Positions 51,095 to 61,600 of a stretch of 64,000 bases of DNA are shown piece by piece (within the stretch, counting starts at the first letter, position 1; each line of letters starts with the position of its first letter). Below the pieces are notes generated by a model that saw only the letters and a program-made list of their open reading frames with translations, did no database searches and was not told the DNA's origin. Both the position numbers and the translations under genes were made by a program. The DNA is from Blastococcus carthaginiensis (GTDB lineage: Bacteria; Actinomycetota; Actinomycetes; Mycobacteriales; Geodermatophilaceae), in contig NZ_JASNFN010000011.1 of NCBI RefSeq assembly GCF_030731085.1, positions 1-64,000 of the forward strand, in the 5' to 3' direction.

Positions 51095-51824
51095 CGGCCG
51101 GCGCCGCCCGCTCCGCGTCGGTGAGCGAGCCCTCGGGCAGGGCGGCCAGCAGGTCGGGACGGCGGGCGGCGGTGCGGCGCAGCGACTCGGCCCGCCGCCA
51201 GCGCGCGATCGCCGCGTGGTCGCCCGACAGCAGCACCGGCGGCACCTCGTGGCCCCGCCAGTTGGCCGGACGCGTGTAGGAGGGGCCCTCGAGCAGCCCG
51301 TCGGCGTGCGAGTCGAGCTCGGCGGACTCCCGGTTGCCGAGCACACCGGGGATGAGCCGGGTGACGGCCTCGGTCATCACCAGCACGGCGGACTCCCCGC
51401 CGGCGAGCACGTAGTCGCCGATGGAGACCTCGGAGACCGGTCCGGCGCCGGCCGCCCAGTCGGCGACGCGCTGGTCGATGCCTTCGTAGCGGCCGCAGGC
51501 GAACACCAGCCCGGGCTCGGACGCCCACTCCACCGCCATCGCGTGGGTGAACGGCCGGCCCGCGGGGGTCGGGACCACCAGCCGGGTGCCGGGCGGGCGG
51601 ACGGCGTCGAGCGCGCGCCCCCACGGCTCGGGCTTCATGACCATGCCGGGGCCGCCGCCGTAGGGAGCGTCGTCGACGGTGCGGTGCACGTCGTCGGTCC
51701 ACTGGCGCAGGTCGTGCACGCCGACGGTGACCAGGCCGCGCTCGATGGCCTTGCCCAGCAGCGACTGCCGCAGCGGCGCCAGGTACTCCGGGAAGATCGT
51801 GACGACGTCGATCCGGAAACTCAC
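51087..51824 (-). CDS. trmD: tRNA (guanine37-N1)-methyltransferase TrmD
   Basis: The 245-residue protein has DVVTIFPEYLAPL, DAPYGGGPGMVMKPEP, the knot CGRYEGIDQRV and IGDYVLAGGESAVLVM. TrmD makes m1G37, which prevents frameshifting. The GTG start at 51824 overlaps the rimM stop (GTGA). Confidence 0.96.
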   Translation of the reverse strand: MSFRIDVVTIFPEYLAPLRQSLLGKAIERGLVTVGVHDLRQWTDDVHRTVDDAPYGGGPGMVMKPEPWGRALDAVRPPGTRLVVPTPAGRPFTHAMAVEWASEPGLVFACGRYEGIDQRVADWAAGAGPVSEVSIGDYVLAGGESAVLVMTEAVTRLIPGVLGNRESAELDSHADGLLEGPSYTRPANWRGHEVPPVLLSGDHAAIARWRRAESLRRTAARRPDLLAALPEGSLTDAERAAPAGG

Positions 51825-52366
51825 AGGTCGAGCAGCCCCTCGGGCGGGTCGACGACGACGAAGCCGCCGGCGACGTCGACGGTCGGCACGATCGCCGTGA
51901 CGAACGGGATCAGCGCGTCCCCGCCCTCCGCGCGGCGGACGACCAGCAGGTCCTGCGCCTCGTGGCGGACGGCGGTGACCTCGCCGAGCACCGTGCCGTC
52001 GGGGAGCCGGGCGGCCAGGCCGACGAGCTGGTGGTCGTAGTAGGACTCGGGGTCGTCGAGCTCGGGGAGGTCGGCGACCCGGACCAGGAGCAGGGTGTTG
52101 CGCAACTCGTCGACGGCCTCGCGGACGTCGTAGACGGCGCCGTCCGGCGCGGCGAGCTGGAGCAGCAGGGTTCCGCTGTGCCACCGCCGGTCAACGACGG
52201 TCAGCGGGCCGCGCTCGGCCGGCTCGGTCAGCAGCACCGTCCCCGGGGCGAAGCGCCCCTCGGGGTCGTCGGTGCGCACCTCGACGGTGGCCAGACCACG
52301 GACACCGTGGGGTCGGCCGATGCGGCCGACCACCACGGTGTCGGTGGGTTCGTTCTCGGTGCTCAA
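51821..52366 (-). CDS. rimM: Ribosome maturation factor RimM
   Basis: A 181-residue protein with VVVGRIGRPHGVRGLATVEV at the start of the barrel domain and a PRC-barrel with YYDHQLVGLAARLPDG. RimM aids 30S head assembly with S19. It stands in the order rpsP-khpA-rimM-trmD. Confidence 0.95.
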   Translation of the reverse strand: MSTENEPTDTVVVGRIGRPHGVRGLATVEVRTDDPEGRFAPGTVLLTEPAERGPLTVVDRRWHSGTLLLQLAAPDGAVYDVREAVDELRNTLLLVRVADLPELDDPESYYDHQLVGLAARLPDGTVLGEVTAVRHEAQDLLVVRRAEGGDALIPFVTAIVPTVDVAGGFVVVDPPEGLLDL

Positions 52367-52378
52367 AGGAGCGGGTGC

Positions 52379-52615
52379 TCAGCGCCCGTCGGTGTCGACG
52401 ACGTCGACCCGCAGGCCCCGTCCGCCGACCCCGGTCATCACCTGGCGCAGCGCCTTGGCGGTGCGCCCGCCGCGGCCGATGACCTTGCCGAGGTCGTCCG
52501 GGTGGACGCGGACCTCGAGGGTCTTGCCGCGGCGGTTGGTGAGCAGGTCGACGGTGACGTCGTCGGGGTTGTCGACGATGCCCCTGACCAGGTGCTCGAG
52601 CGCTTCTTCGAGCAC
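52379..52615 (-). CDS. khpA: KhpA, KH-domain RNA-binding protein
   Basis: A 78-residue single KH domain: VRVHPDDLGKVIGRGGRTAK holds the GRGG loop that grips RNA. KhpA binds many RNAs, with KhpB as partner in other Gram-positives. It starts 3 bases after the stop of rpsP, so both are translated together. Confidence 0.93.
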   Translation of the reverse strand: MLEEALEHLVRGIVDNPDDVTVDLLTNRRGKTLEVRVHPDDLGKVIGRGGRTAKALRQVMTGVGGRGLRVDVVDTDGR

Positions 52616-52618
52616 GTC

Positions 52619-53086
52619 TTACCCGGCCGGCGTCTCGGCCGGAGCAGCCTCGGCCGCGGGAGCCTCGGCGGCGTCCGCCTTGGGAGCCTCGGCCTTGGGG
52701 GCGGCCTTCTTCTTCGGGGTGGTGGCGCCGGCGGCCGGCTCCTCGCCCATGCCCGCGCGGACGGCCTCCTCGTAGAGGGCCTTCTTGTCCGGCTTCGGGG
52801 CGGCGACCTTCATGGGCGGCGGCGCGGCCTCGCCCTTGAACTTCTGCCAGTCACCGGTCACTCGGAAGATGGCGGCGACGGCCTCGGTCGGCTGCGCGCC
52901 GACACCCAGCCAGTACTGCGCCCGCTCGCTGTCGACCTCGATGAAGGAGGGGTCCTCCTTCGGGTGGTACTTGCCGATCGTCTCGATCGAGCGGCCGTCC
53001 CGCTTGGTGCGGGCGTCGGCGACGACGATGCGGTAGTACGGGGCGCGCATCTTGCCCAGGCGCATGAGCTTGATCTTGGTGGCCAC
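52619..53086 (-). CDS. rpsP: 30S ribosomal protein S16
   Basis: A 155-residue protein: the first 80 residues are S16 (KIKLMRLGKMRAPYYRIVVA, RDGRSIETIGKYHP), the rest a long Ala/Lys/Pro tail usual in actinobacteria but absent in E. coli. GTG at 53086. It heads the rpsP-khpA-rimM-trmD-Nudix unit; ffh, often upstream, is not here. Confidence 0.96.
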   Translation of the reverse strand: MATKIKLMRLGKMRAPYYRIVVADARTKRDGRSIETIGKYHPKEDPSFIEVDSERAQYWLGVGAQPTEAVAAIFRVTGDWQKFKGEAAPPPMKVAAPKPDKKALYEEAVRAGMGEEPAAGATTPKKKAAPKAEAPKADAAEAPAAEAAPAETPAG

Positions 53087-53311
53087 GGTGTGTGGTGTTC
53101 TCCTCGAACGCGTTTCGGGTGCTCGCCGGGCGACGTGTGGGGGTACGCCGGGGCGGAGCCAGGGACACGCACGTCACCGGTGAGAGGGCCGCCGACGCCG
53201 TGTTCGACCGACCATGATGCCAGACGGCCGGATGGGGCAGGCACGCAGCCGGGTCGGCCCCGGCGACCACCCCGACCGCAGCCGCCGGTCGCCGTCCTCC
53301 CCCACCGCGGC

Positions 53312-53369
53312 GCGTCCTCCCTCACCGCACACCGTGAGGGAGGACGCTCGATGATCAGGTTCCCTGATC
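53312..53369 (-). terminator. Double hairpin after proS, sister of the one after infB
   Basis: Following the proS stop on the minus strand are GATCAGG/CCTGATC (53353-53359 with 53363-53369) and a 14-bp perfect stem GCGTCCTCCCTCAC/GTGAGGGAGGACGC (53312-53325 with 53334-53347). Shared with the infB element are the words TGATGATCAGG and CTCACCG...GTGAG in the same order. The 210 bases from here to rpsP hold no gene and should contain the rpsP promoter. Confidence 0.7.
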
Positions 53370-53379
53370 GTGGCGGCGG

Positions 53380-55116
53380 TCAGGGGCGGACGGCGGCCAG
53401 CACGCGGGATGCGGCGTCGGCCACGGGGATCTCCTCGCGCTCACCCGTAACGCGATCGCGCAGCTCCAGGACGCCCTCGGCCAGGCCGCGCCCCACGGTG
53501 ACGATCGTCGGCATCCCGAGCAGCTCGGCGTCCTTGAACTTCACGCCGGGGCTCACCTTCGGCCGGTCGTCGTAGAGCACGGTGAGGCCGGCGGCGACCA
53601 GTTCGGCGGCGAGGGACTCGCCGGCCTCGAAGATGGCGGCGTCCTTGCCGGTGGCCACGATGTGCACGTCGGCCGGGGCGACCTCGCGCGGCCAGACCAG
53701 CCCGAGCTCGTCGTGGGTGGACTCGGCGATGGCGGCGACGGCGCGGGAGACGCCGATGCCGTAGGAGCCCATCGTGACGGTGACGAGCTTGCCGTTCTCG
53801 TCGAGGACCTTGAGCTCCAGCGCCTCGGCGTACTTGCGGCCCAGCTGGAAGATGTGGCCGATCTCCACGCCGCGGGCGAGCTCCAGCGGGCCGGAGCCGT
53901 CGGGCGCGGGGTCGCCGGCGAGCACCTCGGCGGCCTCGATGACGCCGTCCCAGGTGAAGTCCCGCCCGGCGACCAGGTCGAACACGTGCTTGCCGGGCTC
54001 GTTGGCACCGGTGATCCAACGGGTGCCGGTGACCACGCGCGGGTCGACCAGGTAGCGGATCCCCGACTCGCTCTCGCTGCCGAGCGCCTGTGGGCCGATG
54101 TAGCCCCTGACCAGCGCCGGGTGCTTGTCGAACTCGGTGAACGGCTCCACCTCGGCCGGGGCGAGCTGCGCCTCCAGCCGCTTGGCGTCGACGTCGCGGT
54201 CGCCGGGGATGCCGATGACCAGCGGCTCGCGGGTGCCGTCGGGGTGCACCAGCGTGACGACGACGTTCTTGAGCGTCGAGGCCGCGGTGTAGCCGGCGTC
54301 GGGGAACATCTGCTGGGCGACGGCGACGAGCGTCTCGATGGTCGGGGTGTCGGGGGTGTCCTCGACGTGCGCCTCGGGCAGGCCCTCCAGCGGGATCTCG
54401 TCGGGGACGACGGTGGTGACCGCCTCGACGTTGGCCGCGTAGCCGCCGGCCGAGCGGACGAAAGTGTCCTCCCCGATCTCGGTCGGGTGCAGGAACTCCT
54501 CGCTCTTCGAGCCACCCATGGCGCCCGACATCGCCGAGACGATGGCGTACTCCAGGCCGAGCCGGTCGAAGATCCGGATGTAGGCGTCCCGGTGTGCGGC
54601 GTAGGACGTGTCCAGCCCGGCGTCGTCGACGTCGAAGGAGTAGCTGTCCTTCATCGTGAACTCGCGGCCGCGCAGCAACCCGGCCCGGGGCCGCGCCTCG
54701 TCCCGGAACTTGGTCTGGATCTGGTAGAGCGAGAGCGGCAGGTCCTTGTACGACGAGTACAGGTCCTTCACCAGGAGCGTGAACATCTCCTCGTGCGTGG
54801 GACCGAGCAGGTGGTCCACGCCGCGGCGGTCCTTGAGCCGGAAGAGGTTGTCGCCGTACTCGGTCCAGCGACCGGTGGCCTCGTAGGGCTCCTTGGGCAG
54901 CAGCGAGGGGAAGTGCACCTCCTGCGCGCCCATCGCATCCATCTCCTCGCGGATGATGCGCTCGACGTTGCGGAACACGCGGAAGCCCAGCGGCAGCCAG
55001 GTGAACCCGCCAGGCGCGGCCCGCCGGATGTAGCCGGCCCGCGCGAGCAGGCGGTGACTGGCGACCTCGGCGTCGGCCGGGTCGTCCCGAAGGGTCCGCA
55101 GGAACAGGGTCGACAT
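53380..55116 (-). CDS. proS: Prolyl-tRNA synthetase
   Basis: A 578-residue bacterial-type enzyme with the class II motifs (MGAQEVHFPSLLPKE, RDEARPRAGLLRGREFTMKD), an inserted editing domain (about 225-400) and a C-terminal anticodon-binding domain. ATG at 55116 is the family start. In mycobacteria proS lies near rimP-nusA; here it is found at the edge of a toxin locus, so the region has been rearranged. Confidence 0.96.
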   Translation of the reverse strand: MSTLFLRTLRDDPADAEVASHRLLARAGYIRRAAPGGFTWLPLGFRVFRNVERIIREEMDAMGAQEVHFPSLLPKEPYEATGRWTEYGDNLFRLKDRRGVDHLLGPTHEEMFTLLVKDLYSSYKDLPLSLYQIQTKFRDEARPRAGLLRGREFTMKDSYSFDVDDAGLDTSYAAHRDAYIRIFDRLGLEYAIVSAMSGAMGGSKSEEFLHPTEIGEDTFVRSAGGYAANVEAVTTVVPDEIPLEGLPEAHVEDTPDTPTIETLVAVAQQMFPDAGYTAASTLKNVVVTLVHPDGTREPLVIGIPGDRDVDAKRLEAQLAPAEVEPFTEFDKHPALVRGYIGPQALGSESESGIRYLVDPRVVTGTRWITGANEPGKHVFDLVAGRDFTWDGVIEAAEVLAGDPAPDGSGPLELARGVEIGHIFQLGRKYAEALELKVLDENGKLVTVTMGSYGIGVSRAVAAIAESTHDELGLVWPREVAPADVHIVATGKDAAIFEAGESLAAELVAAGLTVLYDDRPKVSPGVKFKDAELLGMPTIVTVGRGLAEGVLELRDRVTGEREEIPVADAASRVLAAVRP

Positions 55117-55270
55117 CCGCAACAGCACGGGAGCAGTCTCCCAGGCAGGGCGAACACCTTCTCCAGAGCCCTCCGCCGACGGTCGGCCGCGCACCAACGG
55201 CGATTCCGTCACGCAGTCCGCATGTCCTAGCTAGTTGTGTCAAGATCAACTGGGCTACTACTTCGCAGCT

Positions 55271-55300
55271 GACTCCCCATCCGGCATCGCTCGTGGAGTC
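55271..55300 (-). terminator. Candidate terminator after the immunity gene
   Basis: Stem GACTCC/GGAGTC (55271-55276 with 55295-55300), 9 bases past the stop. The 55117-55308 region is richer in A+T than the surroundings and contains no gene; the proS promoter should lie in it. Confidence 0.4.
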
Positions 55301-55308
55301 ATTCGGGT

Positions 55309-55599
55309 CTAGCCGACAACTTTGTGGCCTACGGCCTTCAGCAGTTCACCAAGCCACACCATGTGATACGCGATTACGTCGTCGGGCTCGTTGACCAGGG
55401 ATTCGATCTGCTGAAGACACTCGCTCAGTTGCCCCAAAGTCAGGTCGCCGGGCGGTTGGTCAATGTTGTAAAGCTCGTCCGCCGGGACGGACCAAAAGTA
55501 GTCATGCTCGATGTAGACACTGTCCCCCACGGTTTGGCGAACATGCTCAGCCACAAGAGCGAGAGCCTCTTCAAGTACGCGCATCGAGATAGTGGTCAT
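55309..55599 (-). CDS. Probable immunity protein of the RHS toxin
   Basis: A 96-residue acidic protein starting one base after the toxin stop codon (TAA, then A, then ATG). It is clearly lower in G+C than the core genes and has HDYFWSVPADELYNI, GDLTLGQLSECLQQ and AYHMVWLGELLKAV, a pattern I recall from small proteins beside polymorphic toxins in actinobacteria and cyanobacteria. Position, size and charge (against a very basic toxin tip) support immunity; no assay or match proves it. ATG at 55599 is preferred; the open frame upstream is inside the toxin. Confidence 0.7.
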   Translation of the reverse strand: MTTISMRVLEEALALVAEHVRQTVGDSVYIEHDYFWSVPADELYNIDQPPGDLTLGQLSECLQQIESLVNEPDDVIAYHMVWLGELLKAVGHKVVG

Positions 55600-55600
55600 T

Positions 55601-58600
55601 TTAGTTGTAGCCTCCGCGCCGCTGATAGATTTGCCTACGCCATTCCCGCATCTCGCCCCGGATGTGGTTGACGCGAGTGGAGACGATCGCCTGGCGCCTG
55701 GCCTCGTTGTTACCCGCACGAGACAGGTGCCCACGATTATCGTAACGTCCGGGGTTTGCCCTATAGTCTCGAAGCTTCAGTGTGTGCTCGTATACTCTGC
55801 TGTCCAAGCTGTTGATGCTGCGTTGTCGCGGCGTAGTTGCCGCACGCCGCATTGTTTCTGAACGGGTAGCGAACTGTGCGGCTGCTCGTTGAGTCGCTGT
55901 ACGGGCGGCCTGTCGCGCTGCGAGATGGCCGCCCACACGGATCACTATGGCCGCGACGAGGAACCAAACAGCTCGACCGTCGAGGTCAACCTTGTTGATC
56001 GGATCGCCAACGGAGTACTCGTATGCGTTCGCGCTGCCGCCCTCAATGGGATCGACGGTGAGGAAGCGGCCGAGCGTGGGTGCGTAGAGGCGGACGCCCA
56101 TCAGGGTGAGGCCGCCGATGGTGCTGGCGTCGCGTTGGTGGGTACCGAGCCAGCCGTAGCGGTTCTGGCTGGTGCCGGCGGCCGGCTTGGCCCACGGCAG
56201 GCCGTATTCGGTGGTCTCGGTCACCCGCAGATCCACCGGCGTCTCCGCGCCGGCGGGCACGGTGGCGGCGATGTCGCCGTGCAGGTTGGCCAGCTGCAAC
56301 GTCACCTCCGCCCCGGCGGTGCCGTTCTTGGTCACCACCGCGGCCAGCCCACCGAAGGAAGCGATGTTGCGGGTGTAGCTGTTGTCCGGCTCCCGCACCA
56401 CATCCGGGTTGTCGTCGTCGCCGCTGTAGAGGCTGGTCGTGCGGCGCGCGCCCGGGGCGGCGGTGTCGGTGTCGGTGCGCACCACCCGTCGCGCCGCGGC
56501 GTCCAGATCGAACGCCGTCGTCCGCCCGCCCTGGGCCATGCCCGCCACCAGGTCATCGACGTAGTAGTCGATCGCCACGTCCCCGCCGCCGTCGACGGTG
56601 TCCACCGACGGCAGCACCCGGGTGCGGCCCAGCGCGTCATACCGCAACGAGCTCCGCGTGCCGTCGACCTTCAGCCGATCCGCGCTGTCGTAGCCGTAGG
56701 AGGCCGACGCCGCCACCGTCGCCGGACAGGTCCCGACCGGCGCCCCCGCGGTCACGCTCTGGGTCAGCGCCGTGCGATTGCTGTTGACGTCGAAGGTGTA
56801 CCGGCGGGTGCAGGAGGCACCGGTCGGCTGACCATTCGCCTGGAGCGCGGCCCAGTCCGTCGCCGAGACCAGCCGGCCCAGGTTGTCGTAGCCGTACCGG
56901 TTGGTCCGCGTCAGCCCTGTCACCGCCACGGTCTGGTAGGAGTCAACCTGGTCGAAGCCGTTGATCGTGGCCGCCGACTTCAACCACTCGCTCGTGCTGC
57001 CATCGGCGGCGGTCTTCACGTACGTCAGGCGCACCGCGTCCCCGGCGGCATCGCGCACCGTCGTCGCACTCAACCCGCCCGGGAGCTCCTCCCGCACCAG
57101 GCTCCCGTCGGTTCCGTACCGGGCGGTGAACTCACCGACACCAGAGATGGTCAGGCTGGTCGGCAGGCTCCCCCGCTCACCGCCGCCGTCGTAGCCGATG
57201 GTGCGGGTGCCGTGCTCGTTGGCCACCTGCACCAACCGGCCCACCGAGTCATAGGACTGCGTCGTGACCAGCCCACTGCCATCGGTGTAGGACACCAACC
57301 GGCCATAGCCGTCATACGCCCGCCCGATCGCACCGGTGCCCTCCGCCGCACTCCCGACCACCGCCCCGTCCGCACCGACCAGGCGGGTCTCGTCGACCAG
57401 ACCGGCATCGGTGTAGGTGGTCTCCACCTGCGGCCGAAGCTGGCCCACCTCCGTCCCGGTACCGGTCATGCCACTGCGCCGGGCACGACCCACCGCGTCG
57501 TACGCGGTATCCGCGGTCCCGGTGACGCCGGCACCGGTCTCCACCACCCGCGTGACGTTGCCGTACACGTCGTAACCGGTCACGTGCGTGGTGGGCAGCG
57601 CGAACCCGGCGTCCGGTGCGCCGCCGGGGCGGCTCTTGCACAGCCAGCCGGCCCATTCCGCCCTGGCGCAACCCGGCTCGGTGCTGTTGGCCGAGTAGTA
57701 GACCTTGACCGTCGTCGCCGCGGTGGTGGTGCTGGTGCCACCGGCAGGCAGCGTGCTGGAGACGGTGCGCCCCTGCTCGTCGAGCACCTGCCGGGTCACC
57801 ACCTCAGCCGCGCCGCCACCGGGGTCGATCCGGGTAGCCGTCGGCGTGCCGAACTTCCACGCGTTCGGCGTGCCGTACTCCAGCACCGTCACACGGCTGC
57901 GGCCGTCCAGCGCCGGCAGCGCCGGGTCGGTGCCGGTGGAGCCCGCCGGCAACCCGGTGTGGATCTCGACCGCGTCCACGGTGGTGCGGACAGGCAGGTG
58001 GCGGGTCGCCCCGGGGGTGGGGTGCCCGGCCTCCTGACCCGTGTCGTAGACGGTGGTGGTGCGCGTGCGGGCGCTGACCTGACGGTCACCGGCGGCGACG
58101 GTGACCGGGCGGGCGGGCTGGTAGCTGCGCAGCAGGTCCAGTCCGTCGGCGGAGTAGCTGTTGACGGTGTCCAGCAGCTTGGCCTGGGTCGCCTCAGCGG
58201 CTGCGTCGGCACCGGCGGCGAGGGCGCGGTCACGGTTGCCCGCAGACAGCTCCCGGACGACGTTCCCCCGGCCCTCGGCGTCGTATTCCGTGGTGGCGAT
58301 CCGCCAGGCCGGCGCCTCGTCCGCCCCGGTGTCCTGATCGATGGTCCCGCCGAAGTTGGCCGTGTTGGTGACCCGGCCGTTGACGTCCAGCGCCAACAGC
58401 TGGGCGCCACGCCACTGCGCCGCGGTCGGTGCACTGTCGGGCACCACGTCCGGCCCGAAGACGGCGGTCATGTCGGTGGGCGCAGCCGCCTGGCCCCAGC
58501 GCTTCACCTCCGCTGCGGTGAGCGTCGGCAGGGCGCTGTTGCTGCCGTCCAGCGGCAGGCCGTAGCGCACGCGCTGGTGCGCTGGGAAGCCAGGCCGTCG

Positions 58601-61600
58601 GGTCCCTCATCCAGCGTGGCCGACACCAGGCGGGGCAGCTGCCGGTCGTCGAACCCCAGCGTCCAGGTCGCCGTGCCACCGACCGGCGTGATCGTCTCCA
58701 GCCGCCCGTCGGTCCGGTAGGTGTAGGTCACCTGCTGGCCGGTGCGGGGGTCGGTGACCGACGCGAGCCACCCGTCGCTGTCGTAGCCGTAGCGCGCCAT
58801 GGTGATCGTCCGCGCCGCGACGGGGGTGCTCCCGGTGACCAGCTCACCAGCTGCGGCCGCCGCGCCGTGCGCCCACAGCCGCACCTCCTGCAGCCGCTCG
58901 GCGCCTCCCGTGCCGGTGTAGACGAACTCGAGCGCTCGGCAGCCGGCCGGCTGTGCGGACGTCGTCGGGTCCGGGCAGGCTGCCCCGGCGTCGGTCGGCG
59001 CCAGCAGCAGCCGCGGGTTGCCCGCGGCCGTGTAGGCGACGGTGGTCAGGGCGGGAGCGAGGTCGGTACTGCCCGCCTTGCCGCGGATCGCCTCCACCTT
59101 GGTCACCCGGAACAGGCCGCCGTCGCGATGCCCGTGCCCGCCGTCCGCACGGGTGAAGGTGACCTTGTCCCCGTCCAGGTCGGTGAGCACGTAGCTGCTC
59201 GCCGTCCCCGTCGCCCCGGGGACGAAGGTGAGGGTCGCTCCCTCGGTGCTGGCCTCCCCCTCGGCGACGTAGGTGTTCACGTCAGCAGCGCTCGACGACT
59301 TCCGGACGAAGGGCAGCTGGGTGCCGTCGCCGCGGGTGATGAGCACCGTCTCGGTGCGGTCGACGAGGCTCAGGTAGTCGGCACCTGCCTCATCGACGGC
59401 GAGCGACATCCGCCAACCCGGGCCCAGGGGCCCGGCCCGGTTCGGGTCGTTGCTGGCGAAACTGCGGGTGGCAGCCAGCCCCCCGTGCGGGGCGCTGACC
59501 TCGACATCGCGGCCCACGACCGCGTAGGCGCCGGTCAGCAGGCCGACGGTTCCCGGGCCCACGTCGGAGGTGGCGTTCGCGCCGGTGAGGCCGGCCCGGT
59601 CGACGGTGATCTGGGTGACGCCTGTACAGCGCTCGCCGGTGGTGCCGGTCAGCCGGAAGCAGGCGCGCACCTGCATCAGCCCATCGACCGAAATGCTCGA
59701 GGTGGCATGCCACTGGTAGCGGGCCGACACCTTGCCGCCGTCCCATCCGTGACCGGCAACCAGGTGCCGACGACGGCGCCGCCCTCGGGCAGTCGCAACG
59801 CCACAGGATCCACGTTGATCCAGCCATCCGAGGGGTTGAGGCTGTACGAGCGCCACTGGAACCGCACACCGTCATAGGAGCTTCCGCCGGGTCGGATCTT
59901 CGCGGTGGCCTGCAACTCGGTGCGCGCCTGGGTGACCCGCTGGAACTGCGTGGGGCGCGTGAGTGCACCGGCGCCGACGGTCGTGGTGTTCGACCGCTCG
60001 TCCCGGACGATGTTGCCGCCCTCGAACTGCTGCCGCGTGCCGCCCGCCACCTGCGCAGGGTCGGTGGTCGGAAATCCCAGCCAGCCGTACTCGTAACCCA
60101 TGTCGGCCCACGTCGCTCGGATCGGTCCGGTGACCGGATGCGCCCCGTGAGCCGGCGTCCAGTAGATCGACCCGCCCTGGAAGTGGTTGAAGCACCCCCC
60201 ATCCCGAGCGCCACAGTTCTGGTCGGTCGTGGGGTAGCCGAGCACAGAGTTCTCGAATTTCATCTCTGCGTACTTCTGCCAGATCCCACCGGTTACTGCG
60301 CGGGCACCGGTCGCTGCTGACCAGAGGATGGACCCGCCCTGGAAGTGGTTGTAGCACCCCCCGTCACGGCCGCCGCAGATCTGATCGGTCGAGGGATAAC
60401 CGAGAGCCGAGTACTCCCAGCCGATGGCCGCGTACTTCTCCCGGATGCCGCCGGCCACCATGTGCGCACCCGTGGCAGCTGACCAGTAGACGGATCCGCC
60501 CTGGAAGTGGTTGAAGCACCCCCCATCCCGCGCACCGCAGTTCTGGTCAGTCGTGGGATATCCGAGAGCCGAGTACTCCCAGCCCAGGGCTGCATACTTC
60601 TGCCGGATAGCGCCGGCCACCACGTGGGCGCCGGTCGTCGACGTCCAGTAGATCGATCCACCTTGGAAGTGGTTGAAGCACCCCCCATCGCGGGCACCGC
60701 AGTTCTGACTGGTCGCGGGCATCCCCAGGGGGCCTTCTGGGCCACCGGATGAGTAGTACTTGTCCCGGATGGCACCGCACACCAGGACTCCGTTGTACTG
60801 ATCGCAGTTTCCGTCATAGGCGAAGGTCAGCGTGGGCACGTTGCCGCCGGCGTTGCCGGAGTGGAACTTCTTCCACCCGAGACTGTCGGTCTCGCTGCCG
60901 GCCGTGACCGCCAGCGGCATCATCCAGTCGGTGTCGTTGCGGGCGTCCGCGTAGTGCTGCACCCACCCGGTCATGTCGAAGTTGACCCAGGCGTCCGGGC
61001 ACGCGGAGCTGTACCCACTGGCAACGTTCGCGTTGGCGAGGATTCCCTCCGGCCGCCAGTCGATCCACGGCTGGCTGTTCCAGGTCACGGTGGCGGGGTC
61101 GAACCATCCCGCGTTGCGGATGTCGACCCAGCGTGGTGTGCACGAGAACGAGTGGTGCTCCCACAGGGACAAGGTCGCCGACTGGACGACCCGCTCGAAC
61201 GCCGGCGAGGCATCGAACACGAGCAGTGATCGGTTGACCTGACCGCCGCCGTTGTAGGTGCCGACCAGCAGTTCGGTCGCCCCACCCTGAGGCGTGTTCG
61301 CGATGTTGCGCTGGACGAACGTGTCTCCGAGCAAGCCGAGCGCCTGCGTCGGGTCGATGGTCACGGGGTAGACCGTGTCGGGCGCCAGGAGAAACGCTTC
61401 GTCAGGACCCAGGACGAGCGTGGCGTCCACCCCCCGTTCGGTGGTTTCCGCGAGCTCGAGCCCGACTGGGCGAACCGTGGCCGGCTCGTCACTCTGGGCG
61501 TTTCGTCCGCGCATCCCACATGACGGGAGCGGCCGCCGTACCGAGCACCTTGCCGCCGTCCTCGAGGACGAGCTCACCGCCTTCGCCCTCGACCACGTCG

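Noticed and set aside
55889..58720. A plus-strand open frame of about 940 codons opposite the RHS gene
   Set aside because: Its residue pattern mirrors the antisense of RHS repeats; no domain or ribosome site supports it.
58504..59856. A separate 450-codon gene between the LGFP part and the RHS tail
   Set aside because: Its first 40 codons are non-homologous read-through and its last 25 are out of frame with the RHS continuation; it is the middle piece of the broken toxin gene.
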